32,351 bases of DNA from Chrysochromulina tobinii (lineage: Eukaryota; Haptophyta; Prymnesiales; Chrysochromulinaceae), in assembly GCA_001275005.1 (NCBI GenBank), contig JWZX01003326.1, forward strand, positions 1-32,351, written 5' to 3'. Within the stretch, counting starts at the first letter, position 1. The number at the start of each line of letters is the position of its first letter. Below are positions 12,001 to 23,100 of this stretch, one piece after another. The position numbers and the translations under genes were made by a program. A model generated the notes under the pieces. That model was not told the origin of the DNA and ran no database searches. It saw only the letters and a list, made by a program, of their open reading frames with translations.

Positions 12001-13449
12001 GGTCCACTTGTCGAGATGCTGCGTGCGTCCAACATGGAGGCGCAGGCCAAGGCGGCGGGCGCGCTCTTGCACCTCTCGTCGCTCGCAAGTGCGCAGACGA
12101 GCATCGTCGAGCGCAACGGCATCGCTCTCCTCGTGGCCCTTCTCGACTCCGAGCGTCTGTGTGCGGCCAACCACGCCGCGGGAGCGCTCTGGCAGGTGGC
12201 CTCGACTGCAGCGGCCAAGGGCGCCATCATCAAGGCGGGTGGGCTGACGAAACTCGTGGCGCTGCTGCTGCGCACGGATTCGGCGGAGGCCAAGGAGCCC
12301 ATAGCGGCGCTTCTCGCGGACCTCGCACGCACCGGCCACAAGGGTGACGCAACCAAGGGGACTCTCGTGGCCGCGGGCGGCATCGCGCCGCTCGTCGCGC
12401 TGCTCGAGGCGTCATCTGTCGACGCCCAGAAGCACGCGGCATGCGCACTGTGGGGACTCACAGACGGCGTGTCGGCACATCAAGCGGCCGCGACCGCCGC
12501 CGGAGCGGTGCCGCGGCTCGTCAGCCTTCTCGGGAACGAGAGTGAGGCGCAGGGCTTCGCCGCCGCGGCGCTGTGCAACCTGGCCGAGGATGCGCACGCG
12601 CGCCAGCAGCTCGTCGACGCCGGAGCTGTGAAATCTCTCCAAGAGATCTCCAAGGGGCCTCAGACGTGGCTGCGCACGCAGGCCGTCAACTTGCTCAACC
12701 AGCTCGACGTGTTCGCACCCCCCTCAGATGCGGAGGTCGGTCGGAAGATCCATCTCCAGAAGACAGACCTCCACAAGAGCCAAAAGGTGTCGCTGCAGGC
12801 GGCCGTGGTCGCCGCGAACGCCGCCGCCAAGCTGAATGCGCCTCTCAAGAATGGCGCCATTCTCTTCGATAAGGGCGTGCCGGCGGCAGCGACGGAGACC
12901 TCGAAGGAGGCGGCCCCGCCTCCCAGGGCAGCGGGAGAGGAAGCGCTCGCCGCGGCGCTCGCCAAGGCTGCTGCCGCGTACGAAGCTGCCAAGGCAGTGG
13001 CGGAGGTGGACGAGAATCTTGATGACCATTGCAAGACGCCGAAGGCGAAGCGCACGAGCAAACGGCCTCCCAAGAGTGGCGCCAAGGACAAGGAGCCCCC
13101 GACAACGACGCCAGTGGCGGCCAGAGATACTTCAAGCGCTCCGAACAGCAGCCGCGAGACGGGCGCCGCATCGCGTGACAACTCGCGGCCATCCTCACGA
13201 TCCTCTTCGAGGGTCAACTCACGCAACGTCTCGCCGCGCAACGGCTCGCCGCGCAACGTCTCGCCGCGCAGCGGCTCGCCGCTCAACAGCGCGCGCGCTG
13301 GCTCGCCCAGTGTCTCGGCAGAGCGTGCGCCTACAGGGAACGCTGGAGGGGCGTCGAGAGCTAAGCCACAGCGTAAGCGCACGCCCAGCCCGAACGCGAG
13401 GCGTTCGAGCCCTTCATCGCGAACGGGCGAGAGCGTGAGAATCGCTTGA
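3074..13449 (+). CDS. Giant armadillo (ARM) repeat protein, about 68 repeats, with two +1 frame shifts
   Basis: The frame from ATG 3074 carries ARM repeats of about 42 residues to about 5087, continues in the next frame to about 9905, then in the third frame to TGA 13447-13449. Each repeat has the signature AG(A/G)I-x-PLV-x-LL, then AxxAL-x-LA and NQ-x-AI. Counting that core gives about 68 repeats. Removing one base at each shift yields about 3,457 residues without introns. Two non-ARM linkers occur: a Gln/Lys-rich one (about 7150-7340) and a Pro-rich one (about 7670-7910). A TPLH tetrapeptide repeat interrupts the array at 9736-9784. After about 12710 the array ends in an Ala/Lys segment and a basic Ser/Arg tail with NVSPRNGSPRNVSPRSGSP, resembling microtubule- or RNA-binding tails. 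ARM solenoids bind proteins; the partner is unknown. The shifts may be assembly errors, real mutations or recoding. Confidence 0.9.
5087..5091 (+). other. +1 shift in the ARM gene at a G5 run
   Basis: In the first frame the repeat reads AIAQSG then loses the ARM pattern (GHLAPRVAAHGR). Dropping one G from the five-G run restores SGAISPLVSLL, which joins perfectly to the repeat in the next frame (GEHGAAAQEAAAGALHALA). A one-base insertion in a homopolymer is the simplest explanation. Confidence 0.85.
9736..9784 (+). repeat. 12-bp coding repeat encoding TPLH x4
   Basis: The unit ACGCCGCTGCAC (with one CCG-for-GCC type variant) is repeated four times in frame within an ARM repeat, between the VGGTPIA segment and PRSLSSNLL. 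It replaces the PLVxLL part of that repeat, so one ARM unit is degenerate here. Confidence 0.85.
9900..9929 (+). other. Second +1 shift in the ARM gene, ending in TGA 9927-9929
   Basis: The second frame reads AAEGGVPLLIR and then AAQQGL-stop. One base less near 9906-9910 (CGCGCTG read as CGCCTG) gives GGVPLLIRLLSKDFEAAVQREAAGAL, an ideal ARM repeat continuing in the third frame. As at the first site the shift is one extra base in a GC-rich stretch. Confidence 0.8.
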
Positions 13450-13549
13450 GGCAGCTGAGGGTGGTTTCAGTAGGGAGTAGAGTAGTGCGCTTTCTTTTCC
13501 GGCACTTTCTTCTTCCCATAGCCTAGCTCTGCGATGGAGCCCAAGGTCC

Positions 13550-13555
13550 AATAAA
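13550..13555 (+). terminator. Candidate polyadenylation signal AATAAA
   Basis: AATAAA followed by further A residues lies about 100 bp after the ARM stop codon, a plausible place for a cleavage/polyadenylation signal. Many algae do not use strict AATAAA, so this is only a candidate. Confidence 0.35.
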
Positions 13556-13590
13556 AAACATGAAAACCCCGCACCCCGCCTCACGGCCGT

Positions 13591-13620
13591 CTGTACCGTG
13601 TACGCTGTACCGTGTACGCT
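13591..13620. repeat. 14-bp tandem duplication CTGTACCGTGTACG
   Basis: The unit occurs twice in perfect tandem (13591-13604 and 13605-13618). It contains overlapping GTAC palindromes. Confidence 0.8.
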
Positions 13621-13637
13621 GCCTCGCCGCACGCCGG

Positions 13638-13682
13638 CCCGTGACCAAGCCCGTGACCAAGCCCGTGACCAAGCCCGTGACC
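13638..13682. repeat. 12-bp tandem repeat AAGCCCGTGACC
   Basis: CCCGTGACC appears four times with exact 12-bp spacing (three full units plus a partial first) between the convergent genes. Confidence 0.9.
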
Positions 13683-13872
13683 TCTCCAGTCGCGGGTACC
13701 GGTTGAAACCGCCTGCGCCTCGGCCCCTCCCCGCAGCTCGAGCTGCTCGGCTCTGCACCGTCCCGGGGTCACTCTAGCGAACTTACAGCCGGGCCGGTTC
13801 TTCACCACCTCACGATTCTGTCGCGATGGTCCCGCGTAGCCGTAGGATCGGCTGCTTTTCGAACCTGACTTT

Positions 13873-16800
13873 TCAGATTCGCTTTGCTGTGAGGGCGCCG
13901 TTACAGAGGGTGAAGCTGCGGCCCAGGGTGGGAAATTGTACCTTCTTGCCTTGCTTTGCGATGCCGAAGAGTGGGCAGTCATGGCTGTGAAGGCTGCCTT
14001 TGAAAGTTACCTGGTTGTAAGGTTTTACACCAGATGACTCAGCCACTCGGCGTGCCGTCACTGTTGCTGTTGCGTTGCATTCATTGCAGGTGACCTGTAG
14101 GTCAAATGCTGCGTTGCTCTCAATAGCACGGGCCACTGAGCAAAAAGCAGGCGATGGTGTGCGAATGGGTGTTAGAGGAGAGAACAGGAGAGAATCTATC
14201 ACAGGAATCAGTGCAAGACTTACCTCCTCCCTTGGCTTGAGCAGTCGTGTCCGCCTTGAAGGCCTCGGCGAGGCGCGGCATGAGCGTGGAGAGGCGGGCG
14301 AGCTCGTCGTGGGAGGCGTGGCACGTGCGCCCCCACAACGGCGAATTCGCCACCGGGATCTCCGCGAGCCCGCTCAGCACGCGGAGGATGTTGATCACGC
14401 CCATCGTGGTCTGGACAGCGGCCGCAGGTTCTGCGTTTGGGCCCTTGAGCTTGGGCGAGGATACCACGATGCCGACGAGCTTGCACGTGTTGTCCGGCAT
14501 CTGCACCAGCTTGAGGCCGAAGAGGTGCTTGGCCTGGCCCGGGGTCATCTCGCACTCGGCCACGCTCTTGCCGAAGAGCTTGTAGACGGCGGGGCCGGCG
14601 TGCAAGACAGCGGCGACGGAGCCATCCTCTACAAGTTGATGCAGAGCCTGCAGCTGGCTATCGCCCTGGGCGAGCGCGCCGGGCTTTTCTGGGCTGCAGA
14701 GCGTGGGCAGCACCGAGGCGCTGGCGCAGGCGCGGGCGATTTCGTCCGTCTTCGGCGGCTCCTTGTACGTCGATGGTCTCGAGCCCTTGCCCGCCTGCAC
14801 GTTCTCGTCAAACACGGTCGCGAAGGAGACGTCATTGAGGTGGACCGCCGTGAAGGGGGGGTCTGGCGGATTCGGCGAGAGAAGGGCGGCCTCCAGCATG
14901 GCGGTCTGGAACGTTGGCACTGTGGAGCCGTCCTGGTGGCACACATATGGGCCCTTCTGGGCCGGAAATCGGCTCATGCCCACGTCAGCTAGGTTACGAG
15001 TTGTCTCCAACTGTTGGGCCAAGGGCCAGGACGTGAGCAGACTCCAGATCGCGGCGTTGGGCAACGCAGAGGACCCCATTGGGTTGGTCTCAACTCGAAA
15101 GCCTTTGAGGCAGAGTTCACGGGCCTTGGCCACCCCGGCTTGCACGGCCGCCACATCCGGGCCTGCCACGTGGCTGCTGCGGGCGAGCTCCAGGCAGGCT
15201 TGCAGCCCTGCCAGCAGCGTCGTGAAATTTGGCGAGCCCATCGGCCGGCAATTTGGCACAGCAGCAGCATCAGCAGCAAATGCTGCTACAAGGGCCCCAG
15301 CCTCAACATGGCTGCTGGGAACACCGCCACTGCCGCCGCTGTCGCCACAGCTGCTGGGAACGCCACTGCCGCTGCCGCTGCCACCGCTGCTGCCGCCATT
15401 GGGAACGCCACTGGGAACGCTGTGCTGTGCGGCCCAATGCTCGGGAACGCCGTGGGCAGCCCAATGCTCTGGTGGGATCTCGTACACTTCCACCTCCTCA
15501 TCACTGTCCATGAGCGAAAGGCGAAGGGCCTTCTGCAGCTGTGCTGCATCCCCATCCTCGTCACTGTCAACGACTGGCACTAAGTCACGTCCAAGGGATG
15601 TCGAGTTGACTCGTTTCTTGCCTTCCTTGCGGGCCACCAGAGAGGTCCGAGTTGCTTGGCCTTCCATGGACAGAGCTATTGCTTGCACGAGCCGGGCCTC
15701 CTCAGTCTCAGCCGTATCCAGTGTGCTGACACCAACTGCCCCGCCCGCGCATGCTCCGCCCATCTCTGAACAGAAGCCACCACCGGCCTTGTCACTGTAG
15801 CCGCTGCCGCAGAAATTACTGCCGCCACCTAAGCCATCCGAGAGCATATGTTCGGGCTGGGCGTGGTGCAGCTGCACGGCCAAGGCGGACATTGGCCGCG
15901 AGCTTTGGGTGCTGCCACCGCTTCGACCACCGAAGCTGTCGCCGCTATGGCGCATGGCAGCGGCGGCGGCGCACGCGCCTTCAAGATCGAACGCATAGAG
16001 ATCCGGGTCCGAAACATCAGTGGAGACAGTGGTGAGAGTGGTCTGGAAGCTGCCGAAATTGCCGCCAGTGCTGATGCCATCCGAGAGCAAATGTCTGGGC
16101 TGGGCACGCTGCAGCGGCACGTCCAAGGCTGACATTGGCCTCGAGCCCTGGACGCTGCCGAAGCCACTGCTGCTGAAGCCACTGAGGCCGCCGTAAATGC
16201 CTCCTGGGTGCCGGTTGAAGCCGCTGCCGCCAGCAGCTGCCTTATCTGGCGGTGGCAGTCCTTCCGGCAACTCCACTCCCACCATCATCTCTCCAGGAAC
16301 ATCCCCCGGAGGTCCTGATGGTAGGTCTGGTGGAAGTTCCTCTACAGTCTGGAGCCGATCCGGCCTCTGCAGCCATCTTGGCACCTGATGAAGGAGGTCA
16401 TCAGGTGCATCAGCCGCAGACGGTTGGAGTTCATCAGGCGCAATCAGGCACTCAGGAGGGGCACTCATTAGGTGCAATCAGGCACACTTCACTCACCGGC
16501 TGTGGTCCGCTCTCACACCGGCTGACCTCCGCAATCTTGTCCTCGTGGGCGCCGTGGATCGGAGGCGCCAAACGGTTCTTGAGCGCAGGCATGGTGCTGA
16601 ACAGTGGTGCAGCGTACTTGTGGAGCGGGATGGTCATCGCATTCCACATCTTGAGCACGAGCTGCAGCGGAGTCAGCTGCACGTGCGACCGCTCTGCCGC
16701 AGCGGTTTGCTCGTACGACGGTGGCGCCAGCTTGGGCGGCAGCGCGGGAGCGGCAGGCCGTGGCGGGCCGAGCGCGGCAGACGCACGCGTGGAGCGTGCA

Positions 16801-19800
16801 GCGCGCGCCAAGCGCACTGCGACCACCTCGACTTCTGCCCGCTCGGCAGCCTCTTCGGCAGCCTCGGCCGCCTCGTTCGCCTGCCGCTGCTGCTCGTGCG
16901 CCGTGGCCGCCTGGTCTACTTGGCAGCTAAGCGCCGCGGAGAGGGCGATTCGATGCCCCTGGCCACCTCGAGGGCACGAGGACTCCTCGTCCCGCTCCAT
17001 CGCTACCCGATCGACCATGGCCGGCTCTTGCGCCTTCTCGTCGACCTCCTCGTCCTGCTGCTGCGCCATCAGCTCACCATCCGCCGCCTCGAGCGCCGCG
17101 AGCTTCGACCGCAGGTGCTCCTGCAGTCGCTCGGCGAGCACGGCCTCGCGCCCGCCCTTGGTGTCGAGACCTGCGCGGGTGAGCTCCGCACGCAGCTCAG
17201 CGAGCTTGAGCGGGTGGATGCGCTCGAGCAGATCCTCGAGCGCCTGCTTGCTGTCCTCAAGCTCGTCAGCCTCCGCAGCTCCCTCCACCGCGCCATGCGC
17301 CGGTGCCTCCTCAGCGGCGGGTGTATCGTCGATGGCGTGCTCGTCCGCGGTGTCGAGCGGCGGCTCAGTCTCATCCATTGGCGCGCCCATGTCCTCTGCG
17401 GGCAGCGGCTGCGTGTCGTGCTCGGACGACGGTGGCGCCGGCTTGGAAGGGGGTGACAGTGGCGCCGGCTTGGAAGGGGGCGGGGACGCCTTCTTCTCGC
17501 GCTCGGCCACTGTGAGCTGCTCCTGCGCGGTGACGTGGTCTTCGGTCTCGGATACGTCCGAGAGCGCCGACTGCGACACGTTGAACGAGGAGGGCGGCGG
17601 CGTGCGCCCGAGGCCCACCGCGAGGCGCACCGCGAGCGTGAGGGAGGTCGTGCTCATCTTGCGCCCAAGGCTGGTTTTGGTGGCAGAGGGGGCCGCGTCG
17701 CCACTTACTGCCAGCTTGCTCAGTCGCGGCATGGCCGCCGCGCCGATCCAGCCACTGCCGCCCTTGGCGCCACCACTGCGGACTGCGGCCAGCTTCAAGA
17801 CACTCCACTTGGCGCCTGAGCCGCTGCCGTCGGCGCCACTGCCTACTCCGGCTGCAAGCCCCTTGGTTGCGCTCACCTTGCTCGCGCCGGCATCGGTGGC
17901 CGGCGCTGGCGTGCGAGGCGCGCTGCCAACGGTGCTCGGAGGCTCGAAGTCGCGCTGCATCCGCGGCGCAGGGCTCTTGACACCCGCGCCGGCGAGCAGC
18001 ACTGCGCCCGCGCCAATGCTGGCACCGCCGCCCTTGCCCGAGCTGCCCGCGCTGCCACTTGAGCGAGCTGGCGCGCCGCTGCCGACGGGGAGAGAGACAG
18101 AGGAGACCGACTGCTTGCGGGCCGCACGCTCAAGCACCTTGGCGGGTGCGCGCTGCTCGTCGAGGAGCCGCAGCAGCACCGGACGCCAGCTCTCGGGCAG
18201 CGCGGGGAAGATTCGATCTGCGATCGTCTCCACCTCGGCCGCGTCCACGCAGAAGGCGATCGAGAGGTCCTTGGGCACAGGCTCCAGTGGGATCGCAACG
18301 GGCGTGGCGAAGAAGCGCACCCAGTAGTAGCGCCCCGCCTCGCGCGCGCCACTCACGACCGGCGAGAGGCCCGCGCGCAGCTCAAGCTCGCCGTCGTCAG
18401 GTTCGACGACCACGCCAGACTCGAGCTCCGTGTCGAGGAAGAGCTCGCGACGGCACGTCTGCTGGTTGCCCAGGTCGTAGTTCATGTCGATGGTGGAGAG
18501 GTTGAAGTCGAACCAGCCAAGGTGGTCGCGGCGCGAGCCCCACGCGCACTGCTCGCCGAAGTTCGTCTGCGCGAGCGGCCGAAGCGACAGCACGCGCGAG
18601 CTCACGTCGCCCACGTTGAGCGCCGCGAGCAGCTTGCGCGCCGACTGGCTCTTGACTCCCAGGCTCTTGGACTCGCCCGACAAGCGCGCCACGTACGAGG
18701 CATGCTCGTCGATCTCGAGGGGCGCGTAGCGCGCTTGGAGCACGCTCAGCTTGTCGGTGCACGCGGCCGAGTGCTTGGCGAAGACCTGCAGCGTCGAGAT
18801 CAGCAGCTCCTGCAGCTTGAACAGGCCCGCCGAGAGGAGCAGCTGGTCGAGCATGCTCGCGAAGCCGGAGCAGAGCGACTCCGGGAGCGTGTGGAACTGG
18901 ACGCGGTCGAACTTGCAAAGGATGGAGGCCGCCTGGAGACGCACGTCGGCGTGAAAAGGGGTCGGCTCGGCGCACGTGACCACGCGGTACGCCGAGTGTT
19001 GCAGCGCCGTGCACGCGACGCGAGAGTCGTCCACGAGCTTGGCGTCCTCCTCGATGGTCTGGTCGGTGTTGCCGAGCATGCACATGATCATCGTGCTCAG
19101 GTGGTACATGAGGTTCTGCGAGAGCGCAACGCGCGGAGATACGGTGCAGGCTCGGTCAGACGTGCGCGCGCGCAGCGCACGGTGCGAGCGCGCGGCCGAT
19201 GGGTGAGCGGTCGGGCGGGCGCTCGATCGAGTGGATGGGCACTGACTCACTGCGGGCGGCGCGCGCGAGTGGACGCACCTGATCGTCACATGGGTAGTGA
19301 CCGGACATGCGCGCGAGACGCAGCACGTCGTACAGCTTGCACACCGCGTTCATGAACGCCGGGGTGAGGAACTTGGCAAGCCACGCCTTGGTGCCTGTGC
19401 AGCCCTTTTTGCCATGTACGAGACGGCAGACCTGCGAGTGGGGCGGATGGGAGAAGCGGTGAGCGCGTTGAACTTGGAGCGATGGGAGCCAGGCGTGCTT
19501 GTGATGGGCGCGCGCGGCACCGGCCGAGCGGCTCGCAACATCTTGCGCGGTGCGGCGCGCGAGGTGCATGCGCAAGCAGTGCACGCGCGCATGCACGCCA
19601 GGGAACCTGCAGTGTCCAGAGTGCGCGATGGACGCAGGACGAGACGCGCTCCCTGCGCGCTGCAGCCCCATGCGCAGGCGATTCGGTAGCGATGGCGTGA
19701 GGCTCGCGCGCGCGCTCACCAGATCGAAGAAGTCTTGCAGGTGCATCGGGCAGTCATCCGGCATCTCCTTGGCCGTCTCGATCGTGCGGAGGATCTCGAA

Positions 19801-19851
19801 GAGAAGCGGCTCGGCCGTCGGTGGAGAGACGTCGTCGGACTCGTCGGACAT
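13873..19851 (-). CDS. ARM-like / SYCP2-like, SAP and double-UIM protein (five exons, ~1,775 residues)
   Basis: Exons on the minus strand: 19851-19720, 19431-19279, 19115-16497, 16384-14224, 14135-13873. All junctions are GT-AG and the sum closes in frame. Residues 1-260 are helical and ARM-like. Residues about 270-390 contain GWFDFNL followed by beta-rich sequence (YYWVRFFATPVAIPL) and a helix, like the SLD/PH-like domain that follows the ARM part of SYCP2-type meiotic axis proteins. A long disordered Ser/Pro/Ala region leads to a clear SAP motif (about 724-760, HPLKLAELRAELTRAGL), a DNA/chromatin-binding fold. Exon 4 has Gly/Ser-rich repeats, two UIM helices (about 1197 ARLVQAIALSM and 1247 AQLQKALRLSL) that bind ubiquitin, and an unrecognised domain. 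The last exon has CNEC...HSHDC, possibly zinc-binding. A nuclear, chromatin-linked role is inferred. ATG 19851 is chosen; an upstream in-frame ATG at 19905 is possible. Exon 4 might instead start a separate gene. Confidence 0.7.
14136..14223 (-). other. Intron 4 of the SAP/UIM gene (88 nt)
   Basis: Donor GTAAGT (14223 downward) and acceptor TTTTTGCTCAG (ending at 14136). Phase 1: GGA-G joins TG-GCC to read GGVARAIESN. The unspliced frame runs on only to a low-complexity end, whereas splicing adds the 87-codon CxxC-containing last exon. Confidence 0.8.
16385..16496 (-). other. Intron 3 of the SAP/UIM gene (112 nt), or gene boundary
   Basis: Strong donor GTGAGT after ...ESGPQP and acceptor CTTCATCAG before VPRWLQRP. 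Both are phase 0, linking two long frames. A second acceptor 18 nt further (GGCTGCAG) is also in phase. The intron contains two imperfect copies of a TGATTGC-CCT-ATGA segment about 32 bp apart on the minus strand, plus further CCTGATGA copies. If not spliced, the upstream frame stops at 16452 and a new ATG at 16477 could start a second gene. Confidence 0.55.
19116..19278 (-). other. Intron 2 of the SAP/UIM gene (163 nt)
   Basis: Donor GTGCGT after ...GHYPCDDQ and acceptor CTCTCGCAG before NLMYHLST, phase 0. The two exons lie in different frames, so splicing is required. The intron is rich in GCGC runs with no special repeat. Confidence 0.85.
19432..19719 (-). other. Intron 1 of the SAP/UIM gene (288 nt)
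   Basis: Donor GTGAGC after ...DFFDL and acceptor CCCCACTCGCAG before VCRLVHGKKG, phase 0. Its length is a multiple of three and it has no stop in frame, so it could be mistaken for coding. The translated intron is Arg/His/Pro low-complexity, unlike the flanking exons. Confidence 0.8.
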
Positions 19852-20155
19852 GATCCCGGCGGGTCTGTGTGGGCGCGAAGGGGACGATGCGCGCTCGCGG
19901 TGCAAGGTGCGTGGCGACTGCGCTAGGGAGTGATCACTCGCCCCTCGGGCGGTCGTGCCGGTACCGCGCGCGCGCGCTCGAGCGAGCGAAGCTCAAAAGG
20001 GCGCTCTATCAGATTCATGTCGAATCGCAGCGCATGCATTTCAATCACTTGCAGTTACTGAAATTCGCAAGTTTCAAGTCGTTGAGGAACGCGTTGAGTC
20101 TCCAGAGGACAGAGGACGTCGGAGCGCGCCCTCGAGCTGAGGCGAGAGGACAGGG
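19852..20155. promoter_or_regulatory. Shared upstream region of two divergent genes
   Basis: These 304 bp separate the starts of the SAP/UIM gene (minus) and the ARM/IQ coiled-coil gene (plus). The region has CG-alternating runs (about 19964-19985) and an AT-richer patch (about 20020-20080) that could be open promoter DNA. No convincing TATA box or short gene is seen. Confidence 0.45.
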
Positions 20156-23100
20156 ATGGGAGACTCTCAACAGGTGAACAACCTGCTGCAGCAGCTCGCC
20201 CGGCAAACCGCGTCGCTCGCGCAAGTTCAGGCGGAGTGGGAGCGCCGGCAGTCGGCGACTCCCAGGTCGCTCCGGGTGCGCCTCGGCGATGCAAACTATG
20301 AGGTGCGGCTCGAAGCACTTGAGGAGCTGGCCGAAGCCTTGGGCAACGAGGATCTCTCGCTTGGCGATACAACCATCATTGCGCGGCGCCTGCGCGAGGA
20401 GGGTTCGCTCGCACGGCTCGCCCTGCTTGTGCAGGATGACTCAAATGAGGTGCTCACAAGGGCCCTCTACTGCCTTGGTAACTTGTGCTCCGACTCCTTC
20501 GACACGGCGAGCCGCGAGACGAAGAAACTGCTCTTCGAGCGGGACGGCAGCGGTGCGCGAGCGCGGCGGGGCGTGACGAGCGCTGACCGCTAGCCCACCA
20601 TCGCGAGCCTACCCGCGACCTCCCCCACACCTCCCCTACACCCGTCTGAGCACACGCGAATTATCCCCCACCTTTCGACTCCCGCCCCGCCCGCCCCGCC
20701 CGTCCCGCCCGTGATCTCAGGCATCAGCGGCGCGCTCCTGCGCTGCCTGGCCTCGCCCGACCTCGAGGTGGTCACGTACGCGGCGGGGCTGTGCCTCAAC
20801 CTCTCCAATGAGCACATGTGGTGCCAGTTACTCCTCGAACAGGGTGGCGCGGACCGCTTCGAGGCGATGGTGGCCCATGACGACTCGCTCATCGCGCGCT
20901 ACGCGGCCAGCACGCTGGTGAACATGTCGGCGCGAATCCCGGGGCTCGAGCTCATCCCAACCGTCGAGCGCGACATCAGAAAGTACGGGGACCTCGTCAA
21001 AGCCGTCGAACTCGGGCTAGTGCCTTCGGGCTCGATTGAGAATTGGAGGCCGGCCGCCAATGTCGTGGCGGCGATCGCCGCGCGCGCCTCGCCTCGTGGG
21101 AAGAAGGAGATGCAGGCGGCGGCAGCCCTCTCGCGGGTGCGTAAAGAGGCGGAGATGGCGGCCTTCAAGGCGGAGCAGGAGCGGCAGGTGGCCGAGAGGC
21201 GACGGGCCGAAGAGGAGGAGGCGGCGTATCTTCTGAGGCTCGAGGCTGAGGCGAAGCGCGAGGCGCAGCTGGCGGAACGCGAGCGCCTGAGGCTCGTGGC
21301 CGAGGCGAAGAAGAAAGCAGAGGATGAGGCGGCGGCAGCGACCAAGGTGCAAGCCATCACGCGCGGCCGGTCGGATCGCGAACTGACAAAGGGCCTGAAG
21401 GCGAAGAGAGCGGCAGAGCAAGCGGAGGTGGAGCGCAAGCAGCTTGAGGCGGAGGCGAAGAAACGCGCCGCGGACGAGGCGAAACGACGCGCCGCGCTGG
21501 ATGCGGAAGAGCGCAAGCAGCTTGAGGCGGCGGAGAAGGAGGCGCAATTGGCACGCGAGAGGGAGGAGGCAGAGGCGAAGGCGGCGGCCGAGTTGAAGGC
21601 GGCGGCTGATAAGGCGGCGGCCGAGGCGAAAGCGGCAGCCGACGCAAAGGCGGCGGCCGAGGCGAAGGCAGCGGCCGAGGCGATGGCCGCACGGATGGCA
21701 GCGGAGAACCATGCGGCTACGAGTATCCAAGCCACATTTCGTGGCCGGAGAGATCGCGGGCGCGTGGCGGTCATCCGTCGACAGAACGTCGTCGAGGCCG
21801 ACGCGGCCACCACCATTCAGGCGCACGCACGCGGCCATGCGGACCGTTGCATGGTGGCGAAGCAGCGCGCTCAGATCCTCGCGCGGAGTCGGCTGCACAA
21901 GGGGATCTCTACAGTGAAGCTCACCACGGACATGGAGGCACAAGCCAAGCAGACGGAGCTCGAACGTCGTGCAACGACCAAGATTCAGGCGCGCGTCCGC
22001 GGGCGCTCGGCACGCAAGAAGGTCAAGGCACTCCGTGCCCAAAATGAGGTTGAGCGCCAGGCGGCGACGACGCTGCAGGCGTTCGCGCGCGGGATGCAGG
22101 ACCGCGCGTACGTGTCGGCCATCCGAGCGCAGATTCACAAGGAGCTGCGCGCCGCCATTCGGATGCAGAAGCATGCACGTGCCATGGTCGCGCGGCGGCG
22201 TGTGGCGGCCATGCGGGGGCAGCGTGCCGCCGAGGCTGCCACGCTGCTCGTGGTGGAGGCGGCGCATGCGGCCAAGGAGGCGGCGACGCATGCGGCTGAG
22301 GGGGAGGCGGCGGCGGCGACAGCGGCAGGCACGGCGATGGCTGCCATGACGCAGGCCACGGCCGCAGAGGCTGAGGCGCTCAAGGCCAATGAGAGTGCGC
22401 TCCGCGCCCAAAAGGAGAAGCAAGTCGATGAGTGTACGGCGGCCTCGAGCAAGGCAGTTGAAAGCGTCGCGGTGGCCGCGGCGGCAGTGGAGGCCACGGA
22501 ATCGGTCGTGAGCGCCGCGACCACAAGCGCAACCGCGGCGGCCGAGGCCTCTACGACCGCCCAAACCGCGCTTGCAAAGGCCAAGGAGTGCTTCGCCCAG
22601 GCGACGCACGACCCGCTGCCCTTGGGCACACTGGAGGCGCCGGCTCGCGCCACTCGCGCGGCGGCGATGGAGAGGCTGGAGGCGGCTGCGGAGTCGGCGG
22701 CCGCGGCGGCGCAGTCGGCGCGTGCGGCGGCGGCGTCCCTGGCCAAAGTAGAGATGGCCGTGGCGCGTGCCGGCCAGGCTCATGCCGCCGCCAAGGAGGC
22801 GGCAGTAGCCGCGAGCGCCGCGAGCGCCGCCACGCGCGCGACGGCTGCCAAGGAGCGCCTCAAGAAGCATGCGAGGGCGCAGGTCCTCGCGGCGGGGCTC
22901 CGACTCAAAGCCGAGGAGCTTTCGCGCCAGCGTGCAGAGGCGGCGCGCCGGGCGGCGGCTGCGCGCGCGGGGCTCCGAAAGGCGGGAAGGACGACCGCGT
23001 TCCAGGCGGGTCTCAATCTCAGGGCACAGGAAATGGAGAGGGAGCGTGCACAGGCGGCGGCCGAGGCGGCGGCCGTGGTGGCCGAGGCGGCCGAGGTTGC

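Larger units (their letters stand above)
13450..13872. other. Convergent intergenic region with tandem repeats
   Basis: The 3' ends of the ARM gene (plus) and the SAP/UIM gene (minus) face each other across 423 bp. The region holds an AATAAA candidate for the plus gene, a 14-bp duplication and a 12-bp repeat. No gene is seen; the open frames crossing it on the minus strand are low-complexity. Confidence 0.6.

Noticed and set aside
16252-18327. Plus-strand open frame of 691 codons opposite the SAP/UIM gene
   Set aside because: Ser/Ala low complexity. The minus strand carries the SAP motif, UIM helices and consistent splice sites.
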